A stretch of 64,000 nucleotides of DNA from Cedecea neteri (GCF_000758325.1 NZ_CP009459.1:1922001-1986000); one strand, 5' to 3'; positions 51,524 to 62,782 are shown, counted from the first letter of the stretch. Notes: generated from the letters alone by a model not told the origin. Numbers and translations are program-made.

Positions 51524-54500
51524 ATGGCTGAACCACGTTTCATTCACCTTCGGGTGCACAGCGACTATTCCATGATTGATGGGCTGGCTAAGACCGGGCC
51601 GCTGGTAAAAAAAGCCGCGGCGCTGGGAATGCCTGCTCTCGCTATCACCGATTTCACCAACCTCTGTGGGTTGGTCAAATTCTATGGTTCTGGTCACGGA
51701 GCCGGGATTAAGCCGATCATCGGTGCGGACTTTAACGTTGCCAACGAACTGTTAGGCGATGAGCTTAGTCATTTGACGGTGCTGGCCGCAAACAATGAAG
51801 GCTATCAAAACCTCACCTTACTGATCTCTCGTGCTTACCAGCGTGGCTACGGCGCAGCGGGCCCGATTATTGACCGAGAGTGGCTGGTCGAGTTAAACGA
51901 AGGGCTGATTCTGCTCTCCGGCGGGCGCATGGGAGATATTGGCAAAAGCCTGCTTCGTGGAAACCAGCCGCTGGTCGATCAGTGCCTGGAATTCTGGCAG
52001 CAGCATTTTGCCGATCGCTTCTATCTGGAACTGATTCGCACTGGCCGGGTGGATGAAGAGAACTATCTTCACGCTGCCGTGGCGCTGGCTGACGAACGCG
52101 GCTTGCCGGTTGTCGCGACCAATGACGTCCGCTTTATTGATGCTGGCGACTTTGATGCCCACGAGATCCGCGTGGCGATTCACGACGGCTTCACGCTGGA
52201 CGATCCTAAACGCCCGCGCAACTATTCCGCCCAGCAATATATGCGTAGCGAAGAAGAGATGTGCGAGCTGTTTTCGGACATCCCGGAAGCGCTGGAAAAC
52301 AGCGTTGAGATTGCCAGGCGCTGTAACGTTACCGTGCGCCTGGGCGAGTACTTCCTGCCGCAGTTCCCGACGGGAGAGATGACCACCGAAGACTTCCTGG
52401 TCATGAAATCCAAAGAGGGGCTGGAGGAACGTCTTGAGTTCCTGTTCCCGGAACCGGAAGTGCGCGCGCAGAAACGCCCTGAATACGACGAGCGCCTGGA
52501 TATCGAGCTCCAGGTTATCAACCAGATGGGGTTCCCCGGCTACTTCCTGATCGTGATGGAGTTTATCCAGTGGTCGAAGGATAACGGCGTGCCGGTTGGG
52601 CCAGGCCGTGGCTCTGGTGCGGGTTCGCTGGTGGCCTATGCACTGAAAATCACCGACCTTGATCCGCTTGAGTTTGACCTGCTGTTCGAACGCTTCCTTA
52701 ACCCGGAGCGTGTTTCGATGCCTGACTTCGACGTCGATTTCTGCATGGAAAAACGCGACCAGGTGATCGACCACGTTTCCGAGATGTATGGGCGTGAGGC
52801 TGTTTCTCAGATCATCACCTTTGGTACGATGGCAGCGAAGGCGGTTATTCGCGACGTAGGTCGCGTACTCGGTCACCCTTACGGATTTGTCGATCGTATT
52901 TCCAAACTGGTGCCACCGGATCCCGGCATGACGCTGGCAAAAGCCTTTGAGGCAGAGCCGCAGTTGCCGGAAATCTACGAGGCTGACGAAGAAGTTAAAG
53001 CGCTTATCGACATGGCGCGTAAGCTGGAAGGCGTCACGCGTAACGCCGGTAAGCATGCCGGGGGCGTGGTTATCGCCCCAACCAAAATTACCGATTTTGC
53101 GCCGCTTTATTGTGACGATCAGGGGCAGCATCCGGTTACCCAGTTCGACAAGAACGACGTTGAATATGCGGGCCTGGTGAAGTTTGACTTCCTGGGGCTG
53201 CGTACGCTGACGATCATCGACTGGGCGCTGAAAATGATCAACCCCCGTCGGGCAAAGCAGGGGCTGGAGCCGATTGATATCGCCGCCATCCCACTCGACG
53301 ATAAGAAAAGCTTCGACATGCTGCAGCGCTCGGAAACTACCGCGGTCTTCCAGCTTGAATCCCGCGGCATGAAAGACCTGATTAAGCGCCTGCAGCCTGA
53401 CTGCTTCGAAGACATGATCGCCCTTGTGGCACTTTTCCGTCCGGGCCCGCTGCAGTCGGGGATGGTAGATAACTTCATCGACCGTAAGCATGGCCGCGAA
53501 GCGATTTCTTATCCGGACGTCGAATGGCAGCACGAAAGCCTGAAGCCGGTACTGGAGCCTACCTACGGCATCATCCTGTATCAGGAACAGGTTATGCAGA
53601 TTGCCCAGGTGCTTTCCGGTTATACCCTCGGCGGCGCGGATATGCTGCGTCGTGCGATGGGTAAAAAGAAACCGGAAGAGATGGCTAAGCAGCGCGGCAC
53701 CTTTGAAGAGGGCGCGATCAAGAATGGCGTCGACGGCGAGCTGTCGATGAAAATCTTTGACCTGGTGGAGAAATTTGCCGGGTACGGATTTAACAAATCT
53801 CACTCCGCCGCCTATGCTTTGGTTTCGTACCAGACGCTGTGGCTGAAGGCACACTACCCGGCAGAGTTTATGGCGGCCGTGATGACCGCCGATATGGATA
53901 ACACCGAGAAAGTGGTGGGCCTGGTGGATGAGTGCTGGCGCATGGGGCTGAAAGTCCTGTCGCCGGATATTAACTCTGGCCTTTATCATTTCCACGTTAA
54001 CGATGACGGGGAAATTGTTTACGGCATCGGCGCGATAAAAGGCGTGGGCGAAGGTCCGATTGAAGCCATTATCGAAGCGCGTAATCAGGGCGGGCACTTC
54101 CTCGATCTCTTTGATTTATGCGCGCGCTCCGATATCAAAAAGCTTAACCGCCGGGTGCTGGAAAAACTCATTATGTCCGGGGCTTTTGACCGCCTTGGAC
54201 CTCACCGCGCGGCGCTGATGAATGCGTTGGGTGATGCGTTAAAAGCGGCCGACCAGCACGCGAAAGCGGAAGCCATTGGCCAGGCAGATATGTTCGGCGT
54301 TCTGGCCGAAGAGCCTGAGCAGGTCGAAAAGTCCTACGCCAGCGTGATTCCCTGGCCTGAACAAGTGGTGCTGGAAGGGGAGCGCGAGACGCTCGGACTG
54401 TATCTTACCGGTCACCCGATCAACCAGTACCTGAAAGAAATCGAGCGCTATGTCGGTGGCATGCGCCTGAAAGAGATGCACCCGACGGAACGTGGTAAAA

Positions 54501-55006
54501 TGACCACGGCCGCGGGTCTGGTGATTGCTTCGCGGGTTATGGTCACCAAGCGAGGTAATCGCATCGGCATCTGTACGCTGGATGACCGCTCCGGTCGTCT
54601 GGAAGTGATGTTATTCACAGATGCGCTAGAAAAATACCAGCATCTGCTGGAAAAAGACCGTATCCTGATCGTTAGCGGACAGGTCAGCTTTGATGACTTC
54701 AGCGGAGGGCTTAAAATGACGGCCCGCGAGCTGATGGACATCGACGAAGCCCGTGAAAAGTACGCGCGTGGGCTTGCTATCTCGCTGACGGACAGGCAAA
54801 TTGATGACCAGCTTTTAAACCGTCTCCGTCAGTCTCTGGAACCCCATCGTTCGGGGACAATTCCAGTACATCTCTACTATCAGAGGGTGGATGCACGAGC
54901 CCGGTTGCGCTTCGGTGCGACATGGCGTGTTTCCCCTAGCGATCGTTTACTTAACGATCTGCGAACGCTGATTGGTTCGGAGCAGGTGGAACTGGAGTTT
55001 GACTAA
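51524..55006 (+). CDS. dnaE: DNA polymerase III alpha subunit
   Basis: DnaE is the catalytic subunit of the replicative polymerase. Domains in order: PHP ([14 protein letters not shown] at the start), the polymerase palm with PDFDVDFC near residue 400 and the third aspartate later, thumb and fingers, a tandem HhH part ([15 protein letters not shown] precedes it), the OB fold (about 980-1070), and a C-terminal tau-binding domain. The length is 1160, equal to E. coli. accA follows after 12 bp. Confidence 0.99.
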   Translation: MAEPRFIHLRVHSDYSMIDGLAKTGPLVKKAAALGMPALAITDFTNLCGLVKFYGSGHGAGIKPIIGADFNVANELLGDELSHLTVLAANNEGYQNLTLLISRAYQRGYGAAGPIIDREWLVELNEGLILLSGGRMGDIGKSLLRGNQPLVDQCLEFWQQHFADRFYLELIRTGRVDEENYLHAAVALADERGLPVVATNDVRFIDAGDFDAHEIRVAIHDGFTLDDPKRPRNYSAQQYMRSEEEMCELFSDIPEALENSVEIARRCNVTVRLGEYFLPQFPTGEMTTEDFLVMKSKEGLEERLEFLFPEPEVRAQKRPEYDERLDIELQVINQMGFPGYFLIVMEFIQWSKDNGVPVGPGRGSGAGSLVAYALKITDLDPLEFDLLFERFLNPERVSMPDFDVDFCMEKRDQVIDHVSEMYGREAVSQIITFGTMAAKAVIRDVGRVLGHPYGFVDRISKLVPPDPGMTLAKAFEAEPQLPEIYEADEEVKALIDMARKLEGVTRNAGKHAGGVVIAPTKITDFAPLYCDDQGQHPVTQFDKNDVEYAGLVKFDFLGLRTLTIIDWALKMINPRRAKQGLEPIDIAAIPLDDKKSFDMLQRSETTAVFQLESRGMKDLIKRLQPDCFEDMIALVALFRPGPLQSGMVDNFIDRKHGREAISYPDVEWQHESLKPVLEPTYGIILYQEQVMQIAQVLSGYTLGGADMLRRAMGKKKPEEMAKQRGTFEEGAIKNGVDGELSMKIFDLVEKFAGYGFNKSHSAAYALVSYQTLWLKAHYPAEFMAAVMTADMDNTEKVVGLVDECWRMGLKVLSPDINSGLYHFHVNDDGEIVYGIGAIKGVGEGPIEAIIEARNQGGHFLDLFDLCARSDIKKLNRRVLEKLIMSGAFDRLGPHRAALMNALGDALKAADQHAKAEAIGQADMFGVLAEEPEQVEKSYASVIPWPEQVVLEGERETLGLYLTGHPINQYLKEIERYVGGMRLKEMHPTERGKMTTAAGLVIASRVMVTKRGNRIGICTLDDRSGRLEVMLFTDALEKYQHLLEKDRILIVSGQVSFDDFSGGLKMTARELMDIDEAREKYARGLAISLTDRQIDDQLLNRLRQSLEPHRSGTIPVHLYYQRVDARARLRFGATWRVSPSDRLLNDLRTLIGSEQVELEFD

Positions 55007-55018
55007 AACAGGAATATT

Positions 55019-55978
55019 ATGAGTCTGAATTTCCTTGATTTCGAACAGCCGATTGCAGAGCTGGAAGCGAAAATCGATTCCCTGACGGCCGTTAGCCGCC
55101 AGGATGAAAAACTGGATATTAATCTGGACGAAGAAGTGCAGCGTCTGCGCGAGAAAAGCGTTGAGCTGACCCGCAAGATCTTCGCTGATTTAGGTGCATG
55201 GCAGATCGCGCAGCTGGCGCGCCATCCGCAGCGTCCGTACACCCTGGATTACGTTCGTCTGGCTTTTGATGAGTTCGACGAACTGGCCGGCGACCGTGCC
55301 TATGCCGACGATAAAGCTATCGTGGGCGGTATTGCTCGTCTGGAAGGTCGTCCGGTGATGATCATTGGTCATCAGAAAGGGCGTGAAACCAAAGAGAAAA
55401 TCCGTCGTAACTTCGGTATGCCAGCCCCAGAAGGCTACCGTAAAGCGCTGCGTCTGATGGAAATGGCTGAACGCTTTAACATGCCGATCATTACCTTCAT
55501 CGATACGCCGGGTGCTTATCCGGGCGTTGGCGCTGAAGAACGCGGTCAGTCTGAAGCGATCGCTCGCAACCTGCGTGAAATGTCCCGTCTGAAAGTACCG
55601 GTCATCTGTACCGTTATTGGTGAAGGTGGTTCCGGTGGTGCGCTGGCCATTGGCGTGGGTGACAAAGTGAACATGCTGCAGTACAGCACTTATTCCGTTA
55701 TTTCCCCGGAAGGTTGTGCGTCAATCCTGTGGAAGAGCGCGGATAAAGCCCCGCTGGCCGCAGAAGCGATGGGGATCATTGCTCCTCGCCTGAAAGAGCT
55801 GAAGCTGATTGATACCGTGATCCCTGAGCCGTTGGGCGGTGCGCACCGCAATCCAGAAGTGATGGCCGCTTCCCTGCGTGCACAGCTGCTGGCCGATCTG
55901 GCGGATCTCGACGTGCTGAATAAAGACGAATTGTTAAACCGTCGTTATCAGCGCCTGATGAGCTACGGTTACGCCTGA
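55019..55978 (+). CDS. accA: acetyl-CoA carboxylase carboxyltransferase alpha subunit
   Basis: AccA pairs with AccD to transfer the carboxyl group to acetyl-CoA in the first step of fatty acid synthesis. The crotonase-fold core has [21 protein letters not shown] and [15 protein letters not shown] for CoA and carboxybiotin binding. The length is 319, equal to E. coli. AGGAA lies before the ATG. It ends the operon at a terminator. Confidence 0.99.
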   Translation: MSLNFLDFEQPIAELEAKIDSLTAVSRQDEKLDINLDEEVQRLREKSVELTRKIFADLGAWQIAQLARHPQRPYTLDYVRLAFDEFDELAGDRAYADDKAIVGGIARLEGRPVMIIGHQKGRETKEKIRRNFGMPAPEGYRKALRLMEMAERFNMPIITFIDTPGAYPGVGAEERGQSEAIARNLREMSRLKVPVICTVIGEGGSGGALAIGVGDKVNMLQYSTYSVISPEGCASILWKSADKAPLAAEAMGIIAPRLKELKLIDTVIPEPLGGAHRNPEVMAASLRAQLLADLADLDVLNKDELLNRRYQRLMSYGYA

Positions 55979-55998
55979 TTTTAAGTTGTAAAATAGCG

Positions 55999-56028
55999 AT
56001 AAGGGTCGGATTTTCCGGCCCTTTTTGC
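55999..56028 (+). terminator. terminator after accA
   Basis: AAGGGTCGG-ATTTT-CCGGCCCTTTTT, with one G-T pair, lies 20 bp past the accA stop. Confidence 0.88.
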
Positions 56029-56093
56029 ATTTATCGCTTCATGGAAAACCCCATTGCGCTATGCTTAGCCAGGTGATTTCCAGGAGGTGAACA

Positions 56094-58235
56094 TTGAATA
56101 CCATTGCGATTATGGGGCCGCACGGCGTTTTCTACAAAGACGAGCCTATTAAGGAACTGCATCGCGCGCTGGAGCTGCAGGGCTTTCAGCTCATCTACCC
56201 CACCAACAGCACCGATCTGCTTAAGCTGATTGAGCACAACCCTCGTATCTGCGGCGTGGTCTTTGACTGGGACGAATACAGCCTCGACCTGTGCAGCGAA
56301 ATTAACCTGCTGAACGAAGATCTGCCGCTGTATGCATTCATCAATACTCATTCCTCTCTGAACGTAAGCGTGAATGAAATGCGCATGGCGCTGTGGTTCT
56401 TCGAGTATGCGCTGAGCGCGGCCGACGACATCGCCCTGCGTATTCGCCAGTACACCGACGAGTATCTGGATACCATTACGCCGCCGCTGACCAAAGCGCT
56501 GTTCACCTATGTGAAAGAAGGGAAATACACCTTTTGCACGCCGGGGCACATGGCCGGTACCGCCTACCAGAAAAGCCCGGTCGGCTGCCTGTTTTACGAC
56601 TTCTTTGGCGGTAACACGCTGAAGGCGGATGTGTCGATTTCGGTGACGGAGCTGGGCTCGCTGCTAGACCATACCGGCCCTCATCTGGAAGCGGAGGAGT
56701 ACATTGCCCGTACCTTCGGCGCCGAACAGAGCTATATGGTGACCAACGGCACTTCGACATCCAACAAGATAGTCGGCATGTATGCCGCGCCGTCCGGCAG
56801 CACGATTCTGGTCGATCGTAACTGCCATAAATCGCTGACCCATTTGCTGATGATGACCAATCTGGTGCCGATCTGGCTGAAGCCTACGCGTAACGCGCTG
56901 GGGATCCTGGGCGGTATCCCGCAGCGTGAATTTACCCGGAAAAATATCGAGAAAAAGATCGCTGAAACCCCGAATGCGCAGTGGCCGGTACACGCGGTTA
57001 TCACCAACTCGACCTACGATGGGCTGCTGTACAACACCGATTTCATCAAAAAAACGCTGGATGTGCCGTCGATTCACTTTGACTCTGCCTGGGTGCCCTA
57101 TACCAACTTCCACCCGATTTATCAGGGTAAAAGCGGCATGAGTGGTGACCGGGTACCGGGGAAAATTATCTATGAAACCCAGTCGACCCATAAGCTGCTG
57201 GCGGCGTTCTCTCAGGCTTCGCTGATTCACATTAAAGGTGATTACGATGAAGAGACCTTTAACGAAGCCTACATGATGCACACAACCACTTCCCCGAGCT
57301 ATCCGCTGGTGGCCTCGATTGAAACCGCTGCGGCGATGCTGCGTGGTAACACAGGGAAGCGGCTGATCAACCGTTCCGTTGAACGCGCCCTGCATTTCCG
57401 TCGTGAAGTGCAGCGCCTGCGCGAAGAATCAGAAGACTGGTTCTTCGATATCTGGCAGCCCGATCATGTTGATGAGGCTGAGTGCTGGCCCATTGCCCCC
57501 GGAGAAGAAGACTGGCATGGCTTCAGGGACGCTGATGCGGATCACATGTACCTCGACCCGATTAAAGTCACTATTTTGACACCTGGCATGAGCGAGCTGG
57601 GCGAGATGGCAGAAGAAGGGATCCCTGCGGCGCTGGTGGCCAAGTTCCTCGACGAGCGAGGTGTTGTTGTCGAGAAAACTGGCCCGTATAACCTGCTGTT
57701 CCTGTTCAGTATTGGGATTGATAAGACAAAAGCCCTGAGTCTGCTGCGCGGGCTGACGGAGTTCAAGCGCTCCTACGATCTTAATCTGCGAGTGAAGAAT
57801 ATGCTGCCGGATCTGTACGCGGAAGATCCAGACTTCTATCGCAACATGCGTATTCAGACGCTGGCGCAGGGGATCCACAAACTGATCAAGCAACATAACC
57901 TGCCCGATCTGATGCTGCGCGCTTTTGATGTCCTGCCTGAAATGCGTATGACGCCGCACGAGGCTTATCAACAGCAGGTGAAAGGCAACGTTGAAACGGT
58001 AGAAATTGAAGAACTGTTGGGCAGAGTTTCGGCCAATATGATCCTGCCTTATCCACCGGGCGTGCCGGTGGTGATGCCGGGGGAAGTGATCACCAAAGAG
58101 AGCCGGGCGGTGCTCGATTTTCTGCTGATGCTGTGTTCTGTGGGGGAACATTACCCGGGCTTTGAAACGGACATTCACGGAGCGAAACTCGGTGAGGACG
58201 GCGTCTACAGAGTACGAGTCTTAAAAGAGGCTTAA
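56094..58235 (+). CDS. ldcC: constitutive-type lysine decarboxylase LdcC
   Basis: This fold-type I PLP decarboxylase turns lysine into cadaverine. A receiver-like wing domain (1-130) precedes the PLP core; the cofactor lysine is Lys367 in TQSTHK, and HIHFD-type IHFDSAW carries the PLP aspartate. The length is 713 residues, equal to E. coli LdcC and near CadA (715). The position after accA marks it as LdcC; no cadB or cadC is nearby. The start is TTG at 56094, placed 6 nt after the strong site AGGAGGT. Confidence 0.95.
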   Translation: MNTIAIMGPHGVFYKDEPIKELHRALELQGFQLIYPTNSTDLLKLIEHNPRICGVVFDWDEYSLDLCSEINLLNEDLPLYAFINTHSSLNVSVNEMRMALWFFEYALSAADDIALRIRQYTDEYLDTITPPLTKALFTYVKEGKYTFCTPGHMAGTAYQKSPVGCLFYDFFGGNTLKADVSISVTELGSLLDHTGPHLEAEEYIARTFGAEQSYMVTNGTSTSNKIVGMYAAPSGSTILVDRNCHKSLTHLLMMTNLVPIWLKPTRNALGILGGIPQREFTRKNIEKKIAETPNAQWPVHAVITNSTYDGLLYNTDFIKKTLDVPSIHFDSAWVPYTNFHPIYQGKSGMSGDRVPGKIIYETQSTHKLLAAFSQASLIHIKGDYDEETFNEAYMMHTTTSPSYPLVASIETAAAMLRGNTGKRLINRSVERALHFRREVQRLREESEDWFFDIWQPDHVDEAECWPIAPGEEDWHGFRDADADHMYLDPIKVTILTPGMSELGEMAEEGIPAALVAKFLDERGVVVEKTGPYNLLFLFSIGIDKTKALSLLRGLTEFKRSYDLNLRVKNMLPDLYAEDPDFYRNMRIQTLAQGIHKLIKQHNLPDLMLRAFDVLPEMRMTPHEAYQQQVKGNVETVEIEELLGRVSANMILPYPPGVPVVMPGEVITKESRAVLDFLLMLCSVGEHYPGFETDIHGAKLGEDGVYRVRVLKEA

Positions 58236-58292
58236 GCGCTTGCTTTGCAGGGAAGCGATGATTACCTTGCCTGAAGTGACTAAGGAGATTTT

Positions 58293-58682
58293 ATGCTGGG
58301 CTTAAAGCAAATTCATCACGTCGCGATTATCGCGTCGGACTACGAACGCAGTAAGCAATTCTATTGCGATGTGCTGGAGTTTACGCTGGAAGCGGAAGTT
58401 TACCGCAAAGAGCGGGACTCCTGGAAAGGCGATCTGGCGCTGAACGGCCAGTACGTTATTGAGCTATTCTCTTTCCCGTTTCCGCCAGTACGCCCAAGCC
58501 GCCCGGAAGCCTGCGGGCTTCGTCACCTGGCATTCAGCGTGGAAAATATCGACCAGGCGATCACGCATCTGGAAAGCCACGGTGTGAAATGCGAGCCCAT
58601 TCGCGTCGATCCTTATACCAATAAACGTTTCACCTTCTTTAGCGATCCCGACGGCCTGCCGCTGGAACTTTATCAGCAGTAA
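58293..58682 (+). CDS. yaeR: VOC-family (glyoxalase-like) protein YaeR
   Basis: This 129-residue vicinal-oxygen-chelate protein has the two beta-alpha-beta-beta-beta units of the glyoxalase I fold. Likely metal ligands are His8 or His9 (IHHVAII), Glu57 (VIELFSF), His78 (GLRHLAF) and Glu125 (PLELYQ). It may isomerise or cleave a small metabolite, but its substrate is unknown. It starts 57 bp after ldcC and precedes tilS by 61 bp. Confidence 0.9.
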   Translation: MLGLKQIHHVAIIASDYERSKQFYCDVLEFTLEAEVYRKERDSWKGDLALNGQYVIELFSFPFPPVRPSRPEACGLRHLAFSVENIDQAITHLESHGVKCEPIRVDPYTNKRFTFFSDPDGLPLELYQQ

Positions 58683-58743
58683 ACCTTGCCAGCGCCGCGA
58701 ATGCCCGGTAATTTGCCGGGCAAACCCTTCGTAACGACGAACT

Positions 58744-60051
58744 ATGACTAGCCGCGAACTTCAGTCTTTTCTGCATCCTCACCGCCAGTTGCTGGTGGCG
58801 TTTAGCGGTGGGTTGGATTCGACGGTCCTGCTGCATCAAGCCGTTACCCTGCGAGATACGTTGCAACCCGACCTGCATATCAGGGCGATGCATATCCACC
58901 ATGGGCTCAGCCCGCGAGCAGACAGCTGGGTGGAACATTGTCGGGCGCTTTGTGATAAATGGCGCGTGTCCTTCGAAGTGGCTTATGTCCGGCTTCCCTC
59001 AGGCGGCCAGGGGATTGAAGGGGAGGCAAGGGCGGCTCGCTATCAGGCGCTTTCTAACTCACTTTTGGCAGGCGAAGTGTTGCTGACGGCGCAGCATTTG
59101 GACGATCAGTGTGAGACTTTCCTGTTGGCGCTTAAACGCGGCAGCGGCCCGGCCGGGCTGGCGTCGATGCCTGCGATTTTGCCTTTCGGCGACACTTTAC
59201 TACTGCGTCCGCTGCTGGCAACTTCGCGTGCACAGCTTGAGGAGTGGGCTGACGTTCACCGGCTAAGCTGGATTGAGGACGAAAGCAATCAGGACGATAA
59301 GTACGACCGGAATTTCCTGCGTCTGAGAGTCGTTCCTCTGCTGCAGCAAAGATGGCCTCATTTTTCCCGCAGCGTTGCCCGTAGCGCAGATTTATGCGGC
59401 GAGCAGGAGCAACTCCTTGATGAGCTGCTTGCAGAACAGCTGAGTAACTTGATGTCATCCGAGGGCACGCTGCATATTGAGCCGATGCGGACGATGAGCG
59501 AGGCTCGGCGATTTGCTCTGCTGCGGCGCTGGCTCTCCTTGCATCGCGCTGCGATGCCGTCCCGGGCTTCTCTTCAACGTTTGTGGCAGGAAGTCGCCTT
59601 AAGTCGGGAAGATGCCAATCCTCGCCTTCGTCTGGGCGAACATGAAATCAGGCGTTTTCAGGGGGAACTGTATTGGGTTCCGCTGCTGAACGTCGATCGG
59701 GAAAAAAGCTATTTATGGCCTGCGCCTTATCGCCCCCTGAATCTTCCGGGGCTGGGAATGATTTCGCTTAGCGAGAAGGGAATGGCGATGCGTGCGCCAG
59801 AAGAGGGCGAAATTGTTAGCCTGCGTTTTAAGGCTTCAGGTTTACTGTATATTGTCGGCCGTGATAAAGGGCGAACGCTGAAAAAAATCTGGCAGGAATT
59901 GCGCATTCCGCCATGGGAACGAGACGCCACGCCGCTGTTGTTTTATGGCGAGAAACTTATCGCTGCGCCGGGCATTTTTGTCACTCGAGAAGGGCAAACT
60001 ACGGAACATTCATGCTGGCACATAGACTGGCAAAAGGGAGTTGAGCAATGA
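58744..60051 (+). CDS. tilS: tRNA(Ile)-lysidine synthetase TilS
   Basis: TilS changes cytidine 34 of tRNA-Ile2 to lysidine so that it reads AUA and is charged with isoleucine. The PP-loop [12 protein letters not shown] is at 19-30, followed by the N-type ATPase core, then a middle domain and a C-terminal domain ([23 protein letters not shown]). It has 435 residues against 432 in E. coli. The stop overlaps the next gene by 4 nt. Confidence 0.97.
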   Translation: MTSRELQSFLHPHRQLLVAFSGGLDSTVLLHQAVTLRDTLQPDLHIRAMHIHHGLSPRADSWVEHCRALCDKWRVSFEVAYVRLPSGGQGIEGEARAARYQALSNSLLAGEVLLTAQHLDDQCETFLLALKRGSGPAGLASMPAILPFGDTLLLRPLLATSRAQLEEWADVHRLSWIEDESNQDDKYDRNFLRLRVVPLLQQRWPHFSRSVARSADLCGEQEQLLDELLAEQLSNLMSSEGTLHIEPMRTMSEARRFALLRRWLSLHRAAMPSRASLQRLWQEVALSREDANPRLRLGEHEIRRFQGELYWVPLLNVDREKSYLWPAPYRPLNLPGLGMISLSEKGMAMRAPEEGEIVSLRFKASGLLYIVGRDKGRTLKKIWQELRIPPWERDATPLLFYGEKLIAAPGIFVTREGQTTEHSCWHIDWQKGVEQ

Positions 60052-60359
60052 AAAAAGTCGTACTGCTGCTTGGGCTGATGGCCTGCAGTTTACCTGTTCT
60101 GGCGAAAGGCGATGCTCAGGCTGGAGAAGCAAAGGCCATGACCTGCGTTGCCTGCCATGGCATGAGCGGAAAAGCCTCTGCGCCGCTGTACCCGAACATA
60201 GGTGGGCAAAGCGAAGCCTATCTCGAACACTCGCTTCAGGCTTACAAAAAAGGCGAACGGAGTGGCGGGCAGGCAGAAATCATGAAGGCTTACGTCAGCG
60301 GGCTTTCAGACGAGGATATCTCTAACTTAGCGGCCTACTACGCCTCAATGAAGCCCTAA
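60048..60359 (+). CDS. small periplasmic c-type cytochrome
   Basis: The 103-residue protein has a signal peptide (1-19, cut after PVLA) and one heme-binding CVACH motif (Cys33, Cys36, His37). The likely distal ligand is Met79 (EIMKAY), and the C-terminal helix [16 protein letters not shown] is typical of class I and c4/c5-like cytochromes. The start overlaps the tilS stop (ATGA), with GGGAG in the end of tilS. It should be matured by the Ccm system in the periplasm and carry electrons; its partners are unknown. E. coli K-12 has no gene here. A strong terminator follows. Confidence 0.9.
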   Translation: MKKVVLLLGLMACSLPVLAKGDAQAGEAKAMTCVACHGMSGKASAPLYPNIGGQSEAYLEHSLQAYKKGERSGGQAEIMKAYVSGLSDEDISNLAAYYASMKP

Positions 60360-60395
60360 ACAAAACGGGCAGCCTCGATAGCTGCCCGTTTTGTT
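60360..60395. terminator. bidirectional terminator cytochrome c / rof
   Basis: ACAAAACGGGCAGC-CTCGATA-GCTGCCCGTTTTGT is a perfect 14-bp stem with T tracts on both strands, between two convergent genes. Confidence 0.95.
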
Positions 60396-60414
60396 TGAGA
60401 TGGGGTGACCAGAT

Positions 60415-60675
60415 TTATTCGACGCTCACCACGATAGTGCCGATTTCGGGGTGGCTAAAGCTGTTAATTTTATCGAGGCGTAACTCACGCGTAGCGCCGG
60501 CGTTATCGACAACCAGGTATTCGACGTTTTTACGAGAAACCAGATCGCTCGCTTTGGCTTTCAAAACCTCCCCGTCTTTTAACTCCAGCGTCAGTAACAA
60601 ATGATGCTGGCAGGCGAGCTCGAGATTGTCATAATCATCACAGTTGATGGGTTGATACGCATCATTCATTGACAT
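60415..60675 (-). CDS. rof: Rho-binding antiterminator Rof (YaeO)
   Basis: Rof binds Rho and inhibits its loading on RNA. The small acidic protein has an Sm-like beta-barrel sequence with [18 protein letters not shown] and [13 protein letters not shown]. The ATG at 60675 gives 86 residues with GGTGAG 5 nt upstream; an ATG two codons later gives 84. Its beginning overlaps the end of yaeP by 14 nt, so the two genes are coupled. Confidence 0.93.
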   Translation of the reverse strand: MSMNDAYQPINCDDYDNLELACQHHLLLTLELKDGEVLKAKASDLVSRKNVEYLVVDNAGATRELRLDKINSFSHPEIGTIVVSVE

Positions 60676-60862
60676 AATCGCTCACCAGTAAGTTCGCGGC
60701 AGCATAAGCCGCCTGTTCCCTGACCGACTCCGAGACGGCCTCGCTGGAGGCAACTTCGTTCAGAGCCTTCAATACGCATCCTAAGGCATCAGGAATATAG
60801 CCTAAATCACCGCTGGCAATTTCCGCGTAGCGTTGCCGAACTAATTCACAATACTTTTCCAC
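60662..60862 (-). CDS. yaeP: conserved UPF0253 protein YaeP
   Basis: This 66-residue protein has the conserved sequence [21 protein letters not shown] and ends VSDYVNE; it is mostly alpha-helical and has no known function. The start is GTG at 60862 with AGGAGGG 4 nt upstream, as in E. coli; the longer frame upstream is not conserved. It overlaps rof, and the pair is divergent from yaeQ. The gap 60863-61060 holds the promoters of both directions and no gene that I can see. Confidence 0.92.
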   Translation of the reverse strand: MEKYCELVRQRYAEIASGDLGYIPDALGCVLKALNEVASSEAVSESVREQAAYAAANLLVSDYVNE

Positions 60863-61060
60863 ATACCCTCCTCTCAGAGTCCCGACTTCAGACCTACTCG
60901 TGGGGTCAAGTCTAAGCCTACGAAGATAAACTCTGTTTAGCAAGGTGACTATACCACAGCAATGTAACCGATATCAGCCACGCAAATATACCCGTCATAC
61001 ACAGAGCCGAAGATACGTTATTTCGCTACAATAGCGCGCAATTGTGTATGGAGAAGTGTG

Positions 61061-61603
61061 ATGGCGTTAAAAGCGACAATTTATAAGGCGACGGTGAATG
61101 TGGCCGATCTCGATCGTAATCGGTTTCTGGACAGCAGCCTGACGCTGGCGCGTCATCCTTCGGAAACGCAGGAACGCATGATGCTGCGCCTGCTGGCATG
61201 GATTAAATATGCGGATGAGCGCCTTGAGTTTACCCGAGGATTAAGCGCTGAAGACGAGCCGGAAATCTGGCGTAAGAACGATCACCTTGGCATTGATTTA
61301 TGGGTAGAACTAGGGTTACCGGAAGAACGTAGGGTGAAAAAAGCCTGCAGCCAGTCGGCCGAGGTGGCATTGTTTACCTATAATAGTCGGGCGGCGGAAA
61401 TTTGGTGGCAGCAAAACCAGACCCGCCTGAGCCAGTTTAAAAACCTGTCCATCTGGTATCTGGATGACGCACAGCTGGCGAAGCTAAGTGAGTTTGGCAC
61501 GCGCACCATGAACCTGCAGGCGACGATTCAGGATGGCGCAATCTGGCTGTCCGACAGCGAGAATAATCTGGAAATTCACTTTACGGCCTGGCTGCAACAA
61601 TGA
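61061..61603 (+). CDS. yaeQ: YaeQ family protein (PD-(D/E)XK fold)
   Basis: YaeQ proteins have a PD-(D/E)XK nuclease-like fold of uncertain activity; the E. coli protein has been linked to RfaH-type transcription effects, but direct function is not settled. The 180-residue protein has [20 protein letters not shown] at the start and the core segments [20 protein letters not shown] and [17 protein letters not shown]. The ATG at 61061, with GGAG 7 nt upstream, is used instead of the GTG just before it. It overlaps arfB by 4 nt. Confidence 0.92.
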   Translation: MALKATIYKATVNVADLDRNRFLDSSLTLARHPSETQERMMLRLLAWIKYADERLEFTRGLSAEDEPEIWRKNDHLGIDLWVELGLPEERRVKKACSQSAEVALFTYNSRAAEIWWQQNQTRLSQFKNLSIWYLDDAQLAKLSEFGTRTMNLQATIQDGAIWLSDSENNLEIHFTAWLQQ

Positions 61604-62022
61604 TTTCCGTGTCGCGAACGGTAGTTATCCCGGACAATGAAGTCACGATTACCGCGATTCGCGCCCAGGGGGCTGGCGGGCAGCATGTGAATAAAACCTC
61701 AACGGCTATTCATTTGCGCTTTGATATCCCTGCCTCTAGCCTGCCAGAGTCGTATAAGATACGTCTGCTGGCGGTAAGCCACCATTTGATCACGCCTGAA
61801 GGCGTGGTGGTGATTAAAGCCCAGGAATACCGAAGCCAGGAGATGAACCGTGAAGCGGCGGTGGCTCGCCTGGTTTCACTGATACAAGAACTCACCGTAG
61901 TGCAGAAGAGCCGCCGCGCCACAAAGCCGACGCGGGCTTCTAAAGAGCGGCGTCTGGCCTCAAAGGCGCAGAAATCGACAACCAAAGCACTACGCGGCAA
62001 AGTTCGTCGCCATCCGGAGTAG
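61600..62022 (+). CDS. arfB: alternative ribosome-rescue peptidyl-tRNA hydrolase ArfB
   Basis: ArfB (YaeJ) frees ribosomes stalled on mRNAs without a stop codon. The release-factor GGQ motif is in [15 protein letters not shown] (residues 23-37), and the basic C-terminal tail ([16 protein letters not shown]... to the end) is the part that enters the empty mRNA channel. It has 140 residues, equal to E. coli. It is coupled to yaeQ by an ATGA overlap. Confidence 0.97.
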   Translation: MISVSRTVVIPDNEVTITAIRAQGAGGQHVNKTSTAIHLRFDIPASSLPESYKIRLLAVSHHLITPEGVVVIKAQEYRSQEMNREAAVARLVSLIQELTVVQKSRRATKPTRASKERRLASKAQKSTTKALRGKVRRHPE

Positions 62023-62058
62023 CGGCGAACGTTAGGACAACGGCATAAGGAATAAAGC

Positions 62059-62748
62059 ATGAAGAAGAGTCTTCTGGCTGCGCTGGCAGCGCTCAGCCTG
62101 TTCACGCTATTTGGCTGTAATAATCGTACGGAAACGCAAACTTTGATCCCGGCTCAGGCGGCGGAGCTGAAACCGATGCAGCAGAGCTATCGCGGCGTAG
62201 TGCCGTGTGCGGATTGTGAAGGGATTGAAACCTCGCTGTTCCTGGAAAAGGACGGCACCTGGGTGATGAATCAAACTTACCAGGGTAAAGGAGCCTCATT
62301 TGCCAGCTACGGTAAATGGGCACGCACTGCCGATAAGCTGGTCTTAACCGACAGCGAAGGCGAAAAGCAATATTTCCACCCTAAGGGTGACAGCCTGGTG
62401 ATGCTGGATCGCGAAGGTAATCCTATTGATTCGCAGTTCAACTACACGCTAAAAGCGGTGGATGCGAAGCTGCCGTCAACGCCAATGCCGATGAAAGGCA
62501 AGTATAAATACATGGCTGACGCGGCAACATTCCAGGACTGTGCGACCGGTAAAACCTTTACCGTCGCGGATAACGCCGAGCTGGAAAGAGCCTATGCGGC
62601 AGCGCGCGGCAAGAACAGCGCGCCAATCCTACTGGTGGTAGAAGGGCACTTTACGCTGCAGGCTTCTCCAGACAGCGGAGAGCTGCAAAAAGCGCTGGTG
62701 GCCGATAAGGGCGCGAAGTTTAAGCCCGGCAAAGAGTGTAACGACTAA
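62059..62748 (+). CDS. nlpE: outer-membrane lipoprotein NlpE (CutF)
   Basis: NlpE activates the Cpx envelope stress response when lipoprotein sorting or disulfide formation fails, and was first linked to copper tolerance. The lipobox is LFGC with lipidated Cys20. The N-terminal domain has the CXXC pair Cys50 and Cys53 (PCADCEG), and the C-terminal domain has cysteines in FQDCATG and GKECND that match the E. coli sensing disulfide. It has 229 residues against 236, with gaps near residue 85. In E. coli yaeF follows; here proS is next, convergent. Confidence 0.96.
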   Translation: MKKSLLAALAALSLFTLFGCNNRTETQTLIPAQAAELKPMQQSYRGVVPCADCEGIETSLFLEKDGTWVMNQTYQGKGASFASYGKWARTADKLVLTDSEGEKQYFHPKGDSLVMLDREGNPIDSQFNYTLKAVDAKLPSTPMPMKGKYKYMADAATFQDCATGKTFTVADNAELERAYAAARGKNSAPILLVVEGHFTLQASPDSGELQKALVADKGAKFKPGKECND

Positions 62749-62752
62749 AACG

Positions 62753-62782
62753 AAAAAGCCCTGCAAATGCAGGGCTTTTTTA
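62753..62782. terminator. bidirectional terminator nlpE / proS
   Basis: AAAAAGCCCTGC-AAAT-GCAGGGCTTTTTT lies between the convergent nlpE and proS and works on either strand. Confidence 0.94.

Noticed and set aside
51893-54097. A 734-codon open frame on the minus strand inside dnaE
   Set aside because: It lies wholly opposite a certain gene and resembles no known family; long antisense frames arise from the codon bias of the coding strand.
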